Notes: generated from the sequence alone by a model not told the origin. Shown: positions 9,135 through 17,955, numbered from the stretch's first letter. The stretch: 55,073 nucleotides of DNA from Gammaproteobacteria bacterium (GCA_025352045.1 JANXUD010000032.1:1-55073), one strand, 5' to 3'. A program made the numbers and translations.

Positions 9135-9887
9135 TCAGGCCAGGTAGCCGCCGTCCACCGCAAGCGTCGCACCGGTCACGTAGGACGCCGCGTCGCTGGC
9201 CAGGAACAGCACCGCCGGCGCGATCTCGTCCGGCTGCGCAACACGCGCCAGCGGGATGGCCTGCAGCATCATGCCGAGGATCTTCGGGTTGCCGGTGAGC
9301 GCCGAGGCGAACTTCGTTTCGGTCAGTCCGGGCAACACGCAGTTGACGCGGATGCCGTGCTGCGCCAGTTCCTTCGCAAAGCCTTCGGTCATGTTGACGA
9401 TGCCGGCCTTGGTCATCGAGTAGATGCCCTGACCCGGCGCCGCGCGCCGCGCGTTCACCGAGGCGATGTTGACGATGCTGCCGCCGCCGCGCGATTTCAT
9501 CCGCTTGGCGGCCTGCACCGTGCTCCAGAAATAGCCGCGCAGGTTCACCTCGACGGTCTTTTCGTAGCTGGCCAGGTCCATGTCCAGCATCGGGCCGAAA
9601 TAGGGATTGGCCGCGGCGTTGTTGACCAGGATGGACGGCGCGCGGTCGCGCGCCTCGAGCGCGGCAAAGGCGGCCTCGATCGCCGCGGGATCGCCGACAT
9701 GCAGGGCGATGGCCTCGGCCGAGCCGCCGGCGCCGCGGATCGACGCGGCGACCGCTTCGCAACCCTCAACCTTGCGGCTGCTGCAGACCACGTGCGCGCC
9801 CTGTGCCGCCAGCAGTCGGGCGATGGATTCGCCGATGCCGCGCGAGGCGCCACTGACCAGGGCGGTGCGCCCGGCGAGGTCGAACAT
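9135..9887 (-). CDS. SDR family oxidoreductase (classical, complete active site)
   Basis: About 250 residues starting MFDLAGRTALVSGASRGIG; a GTG four codons upstream is an alternative start. It has the glycine-rich SGASRGIG motif, NNAA at about 92, and a complete catalytic set: Ser in NIASVNA, then YSMTK. The C-terminus ends GATLAVDGGYLA, typical of 3-oxoacyl-ACP-reductase-like and glucose-dehydrogenase-like SDRs. The substrate cannot be read from sequence. It diverges from the SDR at 9975 across 87 bp, so the two may share a control region. Confidence 0.88.
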   Translation of the reverse strand: MFDLAGRTALVSGASRGIGESIARLLAAQGAHVVCSSRKVEGCEAVAASIRGAGGSAEAIALHVGDPAAIEAAFAALEARDRAPSILVNNAAANPYFGPMLDMDLASYEKTVEVNLRGYFWSTVQAAKRMKSRGGGSIVNIASVNARRAAPGQGIYSMTKAGIVNMTEGFAKELAQHGIRVNCVLPGLTETKFASALTGNPKILGMMLQAIPLARVAQPDEIAPAVLFLASDAASYVTGATLAVDGGYLA

Positions 9888-9974
9888 CGAAGGATCCACG
9901 CCTGCTCCCCGCGCGCCGGCGGCGCGCCTTGTTATGCTCGGCGAGGCTAGCATGGCCTTCGGGGGAGTCGGCAA

Positions 9975-10775
9975 ATGGCAACCGAACGACGCGTCCTGAT
10001 CACCGGCGCGGGCTCCGGCCTGGGCCGCGCGCTCGCCCTGCGCTACGCACGGCACGGAGACCGCGTCGCCTGCGTCGACATCCAGGCGGCGCGCGCCGAC
10101 GAGACCCGCGCCTTGCTGCCCGGCGAGGGCCACCTGGCGCTGGCCACCGACGTCGCCAGCGACGACGCAATGCAGGCCTTGCACGACGCCGTGCTGGCGG
10201 CCTGGGGCGGCGTGGACGTGCTGGTCAACAACGCCGGCATCGCCTCGGGCGGCGCCATGGTCGAGACGACCATGGAGGAGTGGCGGCGCATCCTGGAAGT
10301 GGACCTGCTGAGCGTGGTGCGCGGCTGCCGGCTGTTCCTGCCCGGCATGCTGGCCGCCGGCAGTGGCCAGGTCATCAGCACCGCCAGCTTCGCCGGCCTG
10401 GCCGGCGCGCCCGGCCTCATGACCTACGGCGTGGCCAAGGCCGCCGTGGTGGCGCTATCGGAGCAGCTACGCTCCGAGGTGGCGTCGCGCGGCGTGCGCG
10501 TCAGCGTGCTGTGCCCGGCCTTCTTCAAGACCAACCTGTGCGAATCGGGCATCGGCAACCCGCAGGCGATGGTGGTGGCGCGCAAACTGATGGACGTCTC
10601 GCCCGACACCCTGGACGGCGTCGCCGACCGCGTCTTCGCGGCCGCGCAGGCCGGCACCTTCCTGATCCTGCCGACCCGCGCCGAGCCGATGCGCTGGCGG
10701 CTCAAGCGCTGGTTCCCCGCGCTCTACTTCCGCCTCATGCGAAAGCGAATGCGCTCCCTGTCTGCGGATAGGTAG
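9975..10775 (+). CDS. SDR family oxidoreductase, membrane-associated type
   Basis: 266 residues. It has the TGxxxGxG motif ITGAGSGLGRA, NNAGIA at about 88, and Ser/Tyr/Lys in STASFAGLAG...TYGVAK, so it should be active with NAD(P). The C-terminus is unlike the neighbouring SDRs: a basic, aromatic tail (MRWRLKRWFPALYFRLMRKRMRSL) replaces the usual VDGG ending and could be an amphipathic membrane-binding helix, as in several lipid-acting SDRs. ATG 9975 is preceded by GGGGGAG at 9961-9967. It is divergent from the SDR at 9135. Substrate unknown. Confidence 0.87.
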   Translation: MATERRVLITGAGSGLGRALALRYARHGDRVACVDIQAARADETRALLPGEGHLALATDVASDDAMQALHDAVLAAWGGVDVLVNNAGIASGGAMVETTMEEWRRILEVDLLSVVRGCRLFLPGMLAAGSGQVISTASFAGLAGAPGLMTYGVAKAAVVALSEQLRSEVASRGVRVSVLCPAFFKTNLCESGIGNPQAMVVARKLMDVSPDTLDGVADRVFAAAQAGTFLILPTRAEPMRWRLKRWFPALYFRLMRKRMRSLSADR

Positions 10776-10918
10776 TTCCACCATCCGTGACGTGGCGCAG
10801 GTTTTGACCTGCGGTGCGCCCCGCGTTTTGCCGTCCCGTTCACACCGCGGCGCGCGCGCGATCGTCTGTAATGGACGCTGAGTGCCCGCGACCGCGGGCG
10901 GAACCGCGTGGACATGAC

Positions 10919-11695
10919 ATGAGCGAACGTGACGAACTGGCGACCCGCCTCGGCGAGGCGATGGACAATGGCGAGTTCGAGATGTTCTTCCAGCCCGAAT
11001 ACAACGCGGTCGGCGCGCCGATCGCTGTGGAGAGCCTGCTTCGCTGGCGCCACCCCGAGCGTGGCCTGGTGCCGCCCGTGGTGTTCCTGGCCATCCTCGA
11101 GGACAGCGGGCAGATCCTGCCGCTCGGCCGCTGGGTGCTGGGTGAGGCCTGCGCCTACCACTTCCGGCTGGTCGAGGCCGGCTGGCCCGGGGTCACCGTG
11201 TCGGTGAACATGTCCACCGCGCAGTTCGAGGACCCGGGCATGGTCGACTACCTGCGCAAGCTGGTCGGCGAGTTCAAGATCCCGGCCGGGGCGCTGGAAC
11301 TGGAGTTGTCCGAATCCACCGTGATGGCCGAGCCCGACCGCTCGGTGAGGATCATGGGCGCCGTGCGCGAGCTAGGCGTCAGCGTGGCGATCGCCGAGTT
11401 CGGAACCGGCTATTCGAGCTTGGCCACCCTGCACCGGGTGCCCGCGGACAAGATCAAGATCGACCGCAGCGTCGTGCGCGGCGTGCACGCCAACCCCGAT
11501 GGCGCGGCGATCTGCCGCTCGATCGTCTCGATGGCGCATGGCAAGGGCCTGCAGGTGATCGCCGAGGGTGTGGAGATGCACGAGGAACACGCCTGGCTGG
11601 TAGGCAACGGCTGCGACGGCGTGCAAGGCTACCTGTTCGCGCGGCCGGCGCCGTTCGAGGCGATGCTCAAGGCGCTCGGGCCCCTGCCCGCCTGA
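10919..11695 (+). CDS. Stand-alone EAL domain protein with degenerate active site
   Basis: 258 residues from ATG 10919 (an upstream ATG at 10814 adds 35 low-complexity residues). The whole protein is one EAL domain, the c-di-GMP phosphodiesterase fold. Several signature positions are kept (FFQPEY, LRWRHPERG, NMS, ELSES, KIKIDRS, AEGVE, VQGY), but EAL is ESL (E38-S39-L40) and the metal-binding DDFGTG is AEFGTG, with Ala159-Glu160 replacing the two aspartates. Loss of this Asp pair normally abolishes hydrolysis, so it may be a c-di-GMP sensor or protein-interaction module. It is closely similar to the EAL domain of the next gene, pointing to duplication. Its TGA overlaps the next ATG (TGATG), implying coupled translation. 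A TGTAAT -10-like box is at 10867-10872. Confidence 0.88.
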   Translation: MSERDELATRLGEAMDNGEFEMFFQPEYNAVGAPIAVESLLRWRHPERGLVPPVVFLAILEDSGQILPLGRWVLGEACAYHFRLVEAGWPGVTVSVNMSTAQFEDPGMVDYLRKLVGEFKIPAGALELELSESTVMAEPDRSVRIMGAVRELGVSVAIAEFGTGYSSLATLHRVPADKIKIDRSVVRGVHANPDGAAICRSIVSMAHGKGLQVIAEGVEMHEEHAWLVGNGCDGVQGYLFARPAPFEAMLKALGPLPA

Positions 11696-13830
11696 TGGAC
11701 GCCGGCCCGGGCGAAGTGGCGGACGTCGCCCAGGCGCTGGGCGCAATCGCGGGCGGGCAGGATTCCGAGTCGCAATACCGCCTGCTGTTCGAGCACAACC
11801 CGCTGCCGTTCTGGGTCTTCCACCGGCACAGCCTGCGCATCCTGGAGGCGAACGAGGCCGCCGTCGCGCAGTACGGCTACAGTCGCGAGGAATTCCGCCG
11901 CATGGGCCTGGCCGACATCCGGCCGCCCGAGGACGTGGCCGAGGCGCTGCGCGTGGCCAGCGAAGGCAATCCGGAGCTGCGCCGCGGGCGGATCTGGCGC
12001 CACCTGCGCCGCAACGGCGAGGTCATGCTGGTGCAGGTGCATTCGTCCGACATCGAATTCCGCGGCCAGCCAGCGCGCCTGGTGCTGGCGCTGGACGTGA
12101 CCCGAAAGCTGCAGGACCAGGAACGCCTGGAAAAGAGCGAAGCGCGCTTCCAGCTCGTCGCCCGAGCGACCTCCGATGCGGTGTTCGACTGGAACATCGT
12201 CACCGGCGAGAGCTGGCGCGGCGCCAGCTTCAACAGCCTGTTCCGCTACGGCGCCGACGAAATGCCGGGGACCATCGACGCCTGGTGGGATCGCGTGCAT
12301 CCCGATGACCTCACCCGCGTCCAGACCTCGCTGGAATCGATGTTCAGCTCCGACGAAGTCGAGTGGGCCTGCAACTACCGGTTCCGTCGCGGCGACGGCA
12401 GTTATGCGCACGTGCTCGATCGCGGCCTGCTCACGCGCAGCGAGCGCGGCCTGCCGCTGCGCATGGTCGGCGGGATGGTGGATGTCACCGAACGCCAGCG
12501 CCACCTCGACCAGCTCGCCTGGCAAGCCGGCCACGACGAGCTCACCGGCCTGCTCAACCGCAGCGCCCTGCTGGCCGGCCTGCGCGAACGCACCGGCGGT
12601 GCGGTGCCGGCGCGGCCGTTCGGCCTGCTGTACCTGGACATCAACAACTTCAAGCTGATCAACGACAGCCTGGGCCACGAGGTGGGCGACGAAGTGCTGC
12701 GCGTGGTCGCCCGCCGGCTGCGCGAACGAATCCCCGCCGCGGACCGGATCGGCCGGATCGGCGGCAACGAATTCCTGGTCGTTCTGGACGATTGCCCGGG
12801 CCCCGGCCCGGTCCGCGGCGACCGCGGCATCGAGGCCCTGCTGGCGGCACTGCAGCAGCCGATCGAGGCACTGGGCACCCTGCACTATCTGAGCATCAAC
12901 GCCGGCCTGGCGCGCTACCCCGAGCACGGCACCCTGCCCGACCTGTTGTTCCGCAACGCCGGCCTGGCGACCCACGAGTCCAAGCGGCGCGGCCACGACC
13001 AGGTGGTCGAATTCAGCGCCGCCTTCGAACGGGCGGTGCGCGATCGCCAGCAACTGGTGTCGCGCCTGCACGAGGCGCTCGAGCGCAACGAGTTCGAACT
13101 GCACTTCCAGCCGCAGTTCTGCAGCGGTAGCCGCGCGCCGATCGGGCTGGAGGCCCTGGTCCGCTGGCGCCATCCCGAGCGCGGCCTGGTGCCGCCGTCC
13201 GAGTTCATCCCGGTGTGCGAGGACAGCGGCCTGATCCTGCCGCTCGGGCGCTGGGTGCTGCGCGAGGCCTGCCGGCACCATCGGCTGCTGGTGGCGGCCG
13301 GGCACGGCAACCTGGTGATCGCGGTGAACGTGTCGGCGATCCAGTTCGTCAGCGGCGAGCTGCAGCAGGACGTGCCCGCGCTGCTGCGCGAGTTCGGCGT
13401 GCCGCCGGGAGTGCTGGAACTCGAGCTGACCGAAAGCCTGGTGATGGAGAACCCCGAGTCGGTGATCGAGGTCATGCGCGGGCTGCGCGAGCACGGCGTC
13501 ACCCTGTCGATCGACGATTTCGGCACCGGCTATTCGTCCATGGCCTACCTGCATCGCCTGCCGGTGGACAAGCTCAAGATCGACCGCAGCTTCGTCAGCG
13601 GCGTGGATGGCGACATGCACAACGCGGCGATCTGCGATTCGGTGCTTGCGCTGGCGCGCAGCTTCGGCCTGAAGGTGATCGCCGAAGGCGTGGAGACCGA
13701 GGGCCAGCTGGCCTGGCTGCTCGCGCACGGTTGCGCCGAGGTGCAGGGCTACCTGCTGGCGCGGCCGATGCCGTTCGATGCGATGATCGAGCACTTGCGT
13801 GGAACGGGGCCGGTTCCTTCACACGCATGA
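11695..13830 (+). CDS. PAS-PAS-GGDEF-EAL c-di-GMP signalling protein
   Basis: 711 residues. Two PAS domains lie at about 25-140 and 150-275, a GGDEF domain at about 280-445 and an EAL domain at about 455-705; there is no transmembrane segment, so it is a cytoplasmic sensor. The cyclase signature is GGNEF (residues 356-360): Asn358 replaces the acidic residue, so diguanylate cyclase activity is doubtful, although the domain could bind GTP. The EAL half is complete (LEALVRW, NVS, ELTES, SIDDFGTGYSS, KLKIDRS, AEGVETEG), so it is probably a phosphodiesterase controlled by the PAS ligand or cofactor. The start overlaps the stop of the degenerate EAL gene. The last nine codons (GTGPVPSHA) lie inside a copy of the 13.8-kb repeat. 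Confidence 0.92.
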   Translation: MDAGPGEVADVAQALGAIAGGQDSESQYRLLFEHNPLPFWVFHRHSLRILEANEAAVAQYGYSREEFRRMGLADIRPPEDVAEALRVASEGNPELRRGRIWRHLRRNGEVMLVQVHSSDIEFRGQPARLVLALDVTRKLQDQERLEKSEARFQLVARATSDAVFDWNIVTGESWRGASFNSLFRYGADEMPGTIDAWWDRVHPDDLTRVQTSLESMFSSDEVEWACNYRFRRGDGSYAHVLDRGLLTRSERGLPLRMVGGMVDVTERQRHLDQLAWQAGHDELTGLLNRSALLAGLRERTGGAVPARPFGLLYLDINNFKLINDSLGHEVGDEVLRVVARRLRERIPAADRIGRIGGNEFLVVLDDCPGPGPVRGDRGIEALLAALQQPIEALGTLHYLSINAGLARYPEHGTLPDLLFRNAGLATHESKRRGHDQVVEFSAAFERAVRDRQQLVSRLHEALERNEFELHFQPQFCSGSRAPIGLEALVRWRHPERGLVPPSEFIPVCEDSGLILPLGRWVLREACRHHRLLVAAGHGNLVIAVNVSAIQFVSGELQQDVPALLREFGVPPGVLELELTESLVMENPESVIEVMRGLREHGVTLSIDDFGTGYSSMAYLHRLPVDKLKIDRSFVSGVDGDMHNAAICDSVLALARSFGLKVIAEGVETEGQLAWLLAHGCAEVQGYLLARPMPFDAMIEHLRGTGPVPSHA

Positions 13831-13965
13831 ATGGGGCCGGTTCCTTCACACGCGGGCGCGTGATGTTGGCGGTCGCGAAAGCCTGAAGCCCACGCGTGAA
13901 GGAACCGGCCCCGACTTTCGCCGTTTCGCGCCCGCGCGTGAAGGAACCGGCCCCGACTTTCGCCG
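13806..13965. repeat. Cluster of four copies of a GGGGCCGGTTCCTTCAC element in opposed orientations
   Basis: Two direct copies (13806-13826 and 13833-13853) read GGGGCCGGTTCCTTCACACGC in sense. Two more (13894-13912 and 13936-13954) are reverse complements starting GCGTGAAGGAACCGG, and both continue with GACTTTCGCCG (to 13923 and 13965). The opposed pairs can fold into a long stem across 13806-13954. The first copy overlaps the 3' end of the PAS-GGDEF-EAL gene and the cluster ends about 20 bp before the uvrD -10 box. A fifth copy is at 6343-6359. The arrangement resembles a REP/BIME-type extragenic palindrome; no transposase is present nearby. Confidence 0.8.
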
Positions 13966-13985
13966 ACCTTCGCCGACGTTCGCCG

Positions 13986-13991
13986 TAGAAT
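13986..13991 (+). promoter_or_regulatory. -10 box of uvrD, leaderless-type spacing
   Basis: TAGAAT matches the sigma-70 -10 consensus at 5 of 6 positions and ends 6 nt before ATG 13998, so transcription would begin at or next to the start codon. No Shine-Dalgarno fits in that space. No good -35 is seen; repeat copies occupy the upstream DNA. Confidence 0.5.
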
Positions 13992-13997
13992 GGCGGG

Positions 13998-16181
13998 ATG
14001 GATGTCTCCCATTTGCTCGACGGGCTGAACCCGGCCCAGCGCGAAGCGGTCTCCGCAGCCCCCGGCAATTACCTGGTCCTCGCCGGCGCAGGCTCGGGCA
14101 AGACGCGCGTGCTCATCCACCGGATCGGCTGGTTGCACGAAGTGGTCGGCGTACCCGCGCACGGCATCCTGGCGGTCACCTTCACCAACAAGGCCGCGCA
14201 CGAGATGCGCGGCCGCGTCGAGGCGCTGCTGCACGGCGCGACCCGCGGCATGTGGGTCGGTACCTTCCACGGGCTCGCGCATCGGCTCCTGCGCATGCAC
14301 TGGCAGGAAGCCGGGTTGCCCGAGAGCTTCCAGGTGCTCGATTCCGACGACCAGCTGCGGCTCATCAAGCGCATCGCCCAAGGCATGGAGCTTGATGACG
14401 GCCGCTTTCCGCCGCGCCAGATCGCCTGGTGGATCAATGCGCAGAAGGACGAGGGCCGCCGCCCGTCGTCGATCCAGGTCGCCGGCGGCGACCTCTACGG
14501 CAAGACCATGCAGCGCGTGTTCGAGGAATACGAGGAACGCTGCCGCCGCGCCGGCCTGGTGGACTTCGCCGAAATCCTGCTGCGCGCGCACGAGGTGCTG
14601 CGCGATACGCCGGCGCTGCTGGCGCACTACCGGCAGCGCTTCGGGCAGCTGTTGGTGGACGAGTTCCAGGACACCAACACCATCCAGTACGCCTTCGTGC
14701 GCCTGCTTGCCGGCGACAGCGGCCAGGTGTTCGTGGTCGGCGACGACGACCAGGCCATCTACGGCTGGCGCGGCGCGAAGGTCGAGAACGTGCAGCGCTT
14801 CCTGCAGGACTACCCCGGCGCGCAGACCTTCCGGCTGGAGCAGAACTACCGCTCGACCGGCACGATCCTGGCCGCGGCCAACGCGGTGATCGCGCACAAC
14901 CCGGCGCGCCTGGGCAAGCAGCTGTGGACCGAGGACGGCGAAGGCGATCCGATCGACCTGTACGTGGCCTACAACGAGGTGGACGAAGCGCGCTTCCTGG
15001 TCGAACGGGTGCAGGCGTGGCGCCGCGCCGGCGGCCTGGCCGCGGAATGCGCGGTGCTCTACCGCAGCAATGCGCAGTCGCGCGCGATCGAGGAGCAGCT
15101 GCTGGCCGAGGGCCTGCCCTATCGCGTGTACGGCGGCCAGCGCTTCTTCGAGCGGCTCGAGATCAAGGACGCCCTGGCATACCTGCGCCTGGTCGCCAAC
15201 CGCAACGACGATTCCAGCTTCGAACGCGCGGTCAACACGCCGCCGCGCGGGATCGGCGACCGCACCCTGGACGAGGTGCGCCGCCACGCGCGCGCCGAGT
15301 CACTGCCACTGTGGGCCGCCGCGGCCGCGATGTCGGGCGCGGATTCGCCCCTGGCCGGGCGCGCGCGCAATGCACTGAAGGCCTTCGCCCAACTGCTCGA
15401 CGAACTCGCGGCCGGCATCGACGGCCTGCCCCTGCACGAACAGTTCGACGCCGTGCTCGAGCGCTCCGGCCTGCGCGCGCACTACATCGCCGAATCGCGC
15501 GGCCAGGTGGACTCGCGCAGCGACAACCTCGACGAACTGGTGTCGGTGGCCAGCCGCTTCGAGCGCCGCGACGACGAGGAAGCCGTCGGCATGACCGAGC
15601 TCGTCGCCTTCCTGGCCTATGCCGCGCTCGAATCGGGCGAAGGCCAGGCCGAGGCGGGCGAAGACGGCGTGCAGCTGATGACCCTGCACAGCGCCAAGGG
15701 CCTGGAATTCCCGCAGGTGTTCCTGGTCGGGCTGGAAGATGGCCTGTTCCCGAGCCAGCGCTCGATCGAGGAGAGCGGGCGGCTGGAAGAGGAGCGCCGG
15801 CTGGCCTACGTCGGCCTGACCCGCGCGCGCCGCAAGCTGACCCTGAGCTATGCCGAGTCGCGCCGCCTGCATGGCATGGAGCACCTCGGCATTCCGTCGC
15901 GCTTCCTGCGCGAGATTCCGGCCGCCCTGCTCAACGAAGTGCGGCCGCGCGCCGGCATCAGCCGACCGGCCTATGCCTCCGCGCCCGCGCGCTGGCGTCC
16001 GCCCGCCGATCCGGACGCGCCGACGCTCAAGCTCGGGCAGCGCGTGCGCCATGCCAGCTTCGGCGCCGGCATCGTGATGGACAGCGAGGGCAGCGGCGCC
16101 CATGCGCGCGTGCAGGTGAACTTCGAAGACAGCGGCGCCAAGTGGCTGGTGCTTGCCTACGCCAACCTGGCGCCGGCCTGA
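13998..16181 (+). CDS. uvrD: DNA helicase II (UvrD)
   Basis: 727 residues, close to the E. coli UvrD length of 720, and starting with the characteristic MDVSHLLDGLNPAQREAV. Superfamily 1A motifs appear in order: LAGAGSGKT (Walker A, about 28-36), TFTNKAA, GTFHG, LLVDEFQDTN (Walker B), GDDDQAIYGWRGA, LEQNYRS, TLHSAKGLEF and YVGLTRA. A C-terminal Tudor-like tail (LGQRVRHASFGAGIV) ends the protein. It unwinds DNA 3' to 5' in nucleotide excision and mismatch repair and removes RecA filaments. The gene is monocistronic as far as can be seen, driven from the -10 at 13986, and converges with the kinase gene across 7 bp. Confidence 0.96.
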   Translation: MDVSHLLDGLNPAQREAVSAAPGNYLVLAGAGSGKTRVLIHRIGWLHEVVGVPAHGILAVTFTNKAAHEMRGRVEALLHGATRGMWVGTFHGLAHRLLRMHWQEAGLPESFQVLDSDDQLRLIKRIAQGMELDDGRFPPRQIAWWINAQKDEGRRPSSIQVAGGDLYGKTMQRVFEEYEERCRRAGLVDFAEILLRAHEVLRDTPALLAHYRQRFGQLLVDEFQDTNTIQYAFVRLLAGDSGQVFVVGDDDQAIYGWRGAKVENVQRFLQDYPGAQTFRLEQNYRSTGTILAAANAVIAHNPARLGKQLWTEDGEGDPIDLYVAYNEVDEARFLVERVQAWRRAGGLAAECAVLYRSNAQSRAIEEQLLAEGLPYRVYGGQRFFERLEIKDALAYLRLVANRNDDSSFERAVNTPPRGIGDRTLDEVRRHARAESLPLWAAAAAMSGADSPLAGRARNALKAFAQLLDELAAGIDGLPLHEQFDAVLERSGLRAHYIAESRGQVDSRSDNLDELVSVASRFERRDDEEAVGMTELVAFLAYAALESGEGQAEAGEDGVQLMTLHSAKGLEFPQVFLVGLEDGLFPSQRSIEESGRLEEERRLAYVGLTRARRKLTLSYAESRRLHGMEHLGIPSRFLREIPAALLNEVRPRAGISRPAYASAPARWRPPADPDAPTLKLGQRVRHASFGAGIVMDSEGSGAHARVQVNFEDSGAKWLVLAYANLAPA

Positions 16182-16188
16182 GCGCGGA

Positions 16189-17955
16189 CTAGTTGCCGGT
16201 GTGCCCGGGCTGCGGCGTTCCGGATGCGGGCGCGTCGCCACCGGTCGGCGTGGTTCCGCGCGGCGGCGACGGATTGCACTTGTTGAAGACCCGGCACAGG
16301 AAACCTTTCTTCTTGGGCGGCGGCGCAGCCGGGGCCTGCGTCGTCACCGGTGCGGCCGCCGCTTCGAGCGCGGCGGCCTGGGCGGCCGCGGCGGCGAGTT
16401 CGTTCTGACGGCGGGCTTCCTGGCGCGCGAGGTCGGCGGCCGAGGGCTCACGCGCGGCGCGGGCGCGCACGCGGTTGATCGGGCCGTTGGGGCCGCCGTG
16501 GCCGTAGCGCACGGTCGCCACGGCTTCCGCGGGCACATCGCCTGCGGCGGCGGTGCCTGCATCAGCGCCATCGTCCTTGGCATCGGTGGTCTTGCCCGAG
16601 GCAGCGTCGGCCTTCGCGGTCGCGGCTTCCTTGGCCAGGCGGTCGGCATCGGCCAGCGCCAGCGCTTCGTCCCCGGTCGCGCCGGCGCTGCCGGTGGGGG
16701 CGGAAACCGCTGGCACGGCTGGCGGAGCCGGCGGTACGGGCGGTGTGTTGGTGGCGGCCGGCGGTGCGGGTGCGGGTGCGGCGGCGGCGACCGCGGCCGG
16801 CCGTTCGCCACTGAAGCGCCCACTGCCGATACCCCAGGCCAGGCCCGCGATGATCAGCAGGCCCACGGCCATGGCGACAGGACGCCAGCGCGAGCCCGCG
16901 CCCGGGTCGGCGAGCGCTTGCGCCTTGGCGATCGCCGCCGAGGGATTGGGCGGCGTCGGTGCCGACGTGCTGCTGCCCTGCCCGGTGACAGGCGTGCGCG
17001 AGCTGACCACCGGCGGCGGCGTGGCCACGCGCGGGGCAATGCCCGGCGTCAGCGGCGTCGGGCTGCCGACCACCGTGGGATTGGAGGAGTTCGCACCCGC
17101 CCACGGCGCGGGCCGGAAGCTGAGCTGGGCGCCGTTGCGCAGCAAGGGGTGTGCCTTGAGGTCGGCATTGAGGTCCTCGCAGCTCTGGTAGCGCTCGGCC
17201 GGGTCCTTGGCCAGCATCTTGTCCAGGATGCGCTTGGTTTCCTCGTCCACGTCCGGGTTGAGCGCGCGCACGTCCGGGGTCGGCGCCTGCACCACGTCCA
17301 GCATCAGCTTGAGCGGGCTGTCGTCGTGGAAGGGCATGTTGCCGGTCAGGCATTCGAACAGCACGATGCCCAGCGCGAAGATGTCCGAGCGCTGGTCCAC
17401 CGGCTTGCCCATGCACACCTCGGGCGAGAGGTAGCCGGGCGTGCCGACGAACGCACCGGTGTTGGTCAGCTTGGCCGACACGTCCTGGTTGGCCAGCGCG
17501 ATGCCGAAGTCCGCGACCTTCACCTGGCCGCGGCTGGTGATCATGATGTTGCCGGGCTTGATGTCCCGGTGGATCACGCCCTGCCCGTGCGCGACGGCCA
17601 GGCCCTGCGAAGCGTGCAGCAGGACCTTCAGCGCGTCGGGGACGGTCAGGAGGACTTCGCGCTTGAGGCAGGTCGACAGCGATTCGCCGTCGATGTACTC
17701 CATGACGAAGAACGTCTGCTGGTCGTCCTGGCCGATGAAATAGACCTGGATGATGTGCGAGTCGTTGAGCGTGGCCATCGCCCGCGCTTCGCGCAGGAAG
17801 CGTTCGACGAAGACCTTGTCATGCGCCATCTGCGCCGACAGCACCTTGATCGCGACATACCGCCCGAGCGAGCTTTCGTAGCCCTTGTAGACCACGCCCA
17901 TGCCGCCGCGGCCGAGTTCCTCGACGATGTCGTAGTGACCGAGTCGCGTGATCAT
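16189..17955 (-). CDS. PknB-like membrane Ser/Thr protein kinase
   Basis: 588 residues from ATG 17955; the frame stays open to 18150 but the added part is a low-quality shadow. Residues about 7-265 are a Hanks-type kinase domain: GRGGMGVVYKG (P-loop), VAIKV (Lys), VIHRDIKPGNIM (catalytic loop), VADFGIA (DFG) and GTPGYLSPE (activation segment). A Pro/Ser/Thr linker leads to one membrane helix (GLLIIAGLAWGIGSG), then an Ala-rich, partly coiled-coil-like C-terminal region rich in E/A/R of about 230 residues with a short Cys-containing end (KGFLCRVFNKCNPSPP). Kinase domain in the cytoplasm, tail outside. No PASTA or other sensor domain is recognisable. It diverges from the cytochrome gene and meets uvrD tail to tail. 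Confidence 0.9.
   Translation of the reverse strand: MITRLGHYDIVEELGRGGMGVVYKGYESSLGRYVAIKVLSAQMAHDKVFVERFLREARAMATLNDSHIIQVYFIGQDDQQTFFVMEYIDGESLSTCLKREVLLTVPDALKVLLHASQGLAVAHGQGVIHRDIKPGNIMITSRGQVKVADFGIALANQDVSAKLTNTGAFVGTPGYLSPEVCMGKPVDQRSDIFALGIVLFECLTGNMPFHDDSPLKLMLDVVQAPTPDVRALNPDVDEETKRILDKMLAKDPAERYQSCEDLNADLKAHPLLRNGAQLSFRPAPWAGANSSNPTVVGSPTPLTPGIAPRVATPPPVVSSRTPVTGQGSSTSAPTPPNPSAAIAKAQALADPGAGSRWRPVAMAVGLLIIAGLAWGIGSGRFSGERPAAVAAAAPAPAPPAATNTPPVPPAPPAVPAVSAPTGSAGATGDEALALADADRLAKEAATAKADAASGKTTDAKDDGADAGTAAAGDVPAEAVATVRYGHGGPNGPINRVRARAAREPSAADLARQEARRQNELAAAAAQAAALEAAAAPVTTQAPAAPPPKKKGFLCRVFNKCNPSPPRGTTPTGGDAPASGTPQPGHTGN

Noticed and set aside
13806-13965. CRISPR array
   Set aside because: Copies are in opposite orientations, with irregular and very short spacing and no spacer pattern; no cas genes.
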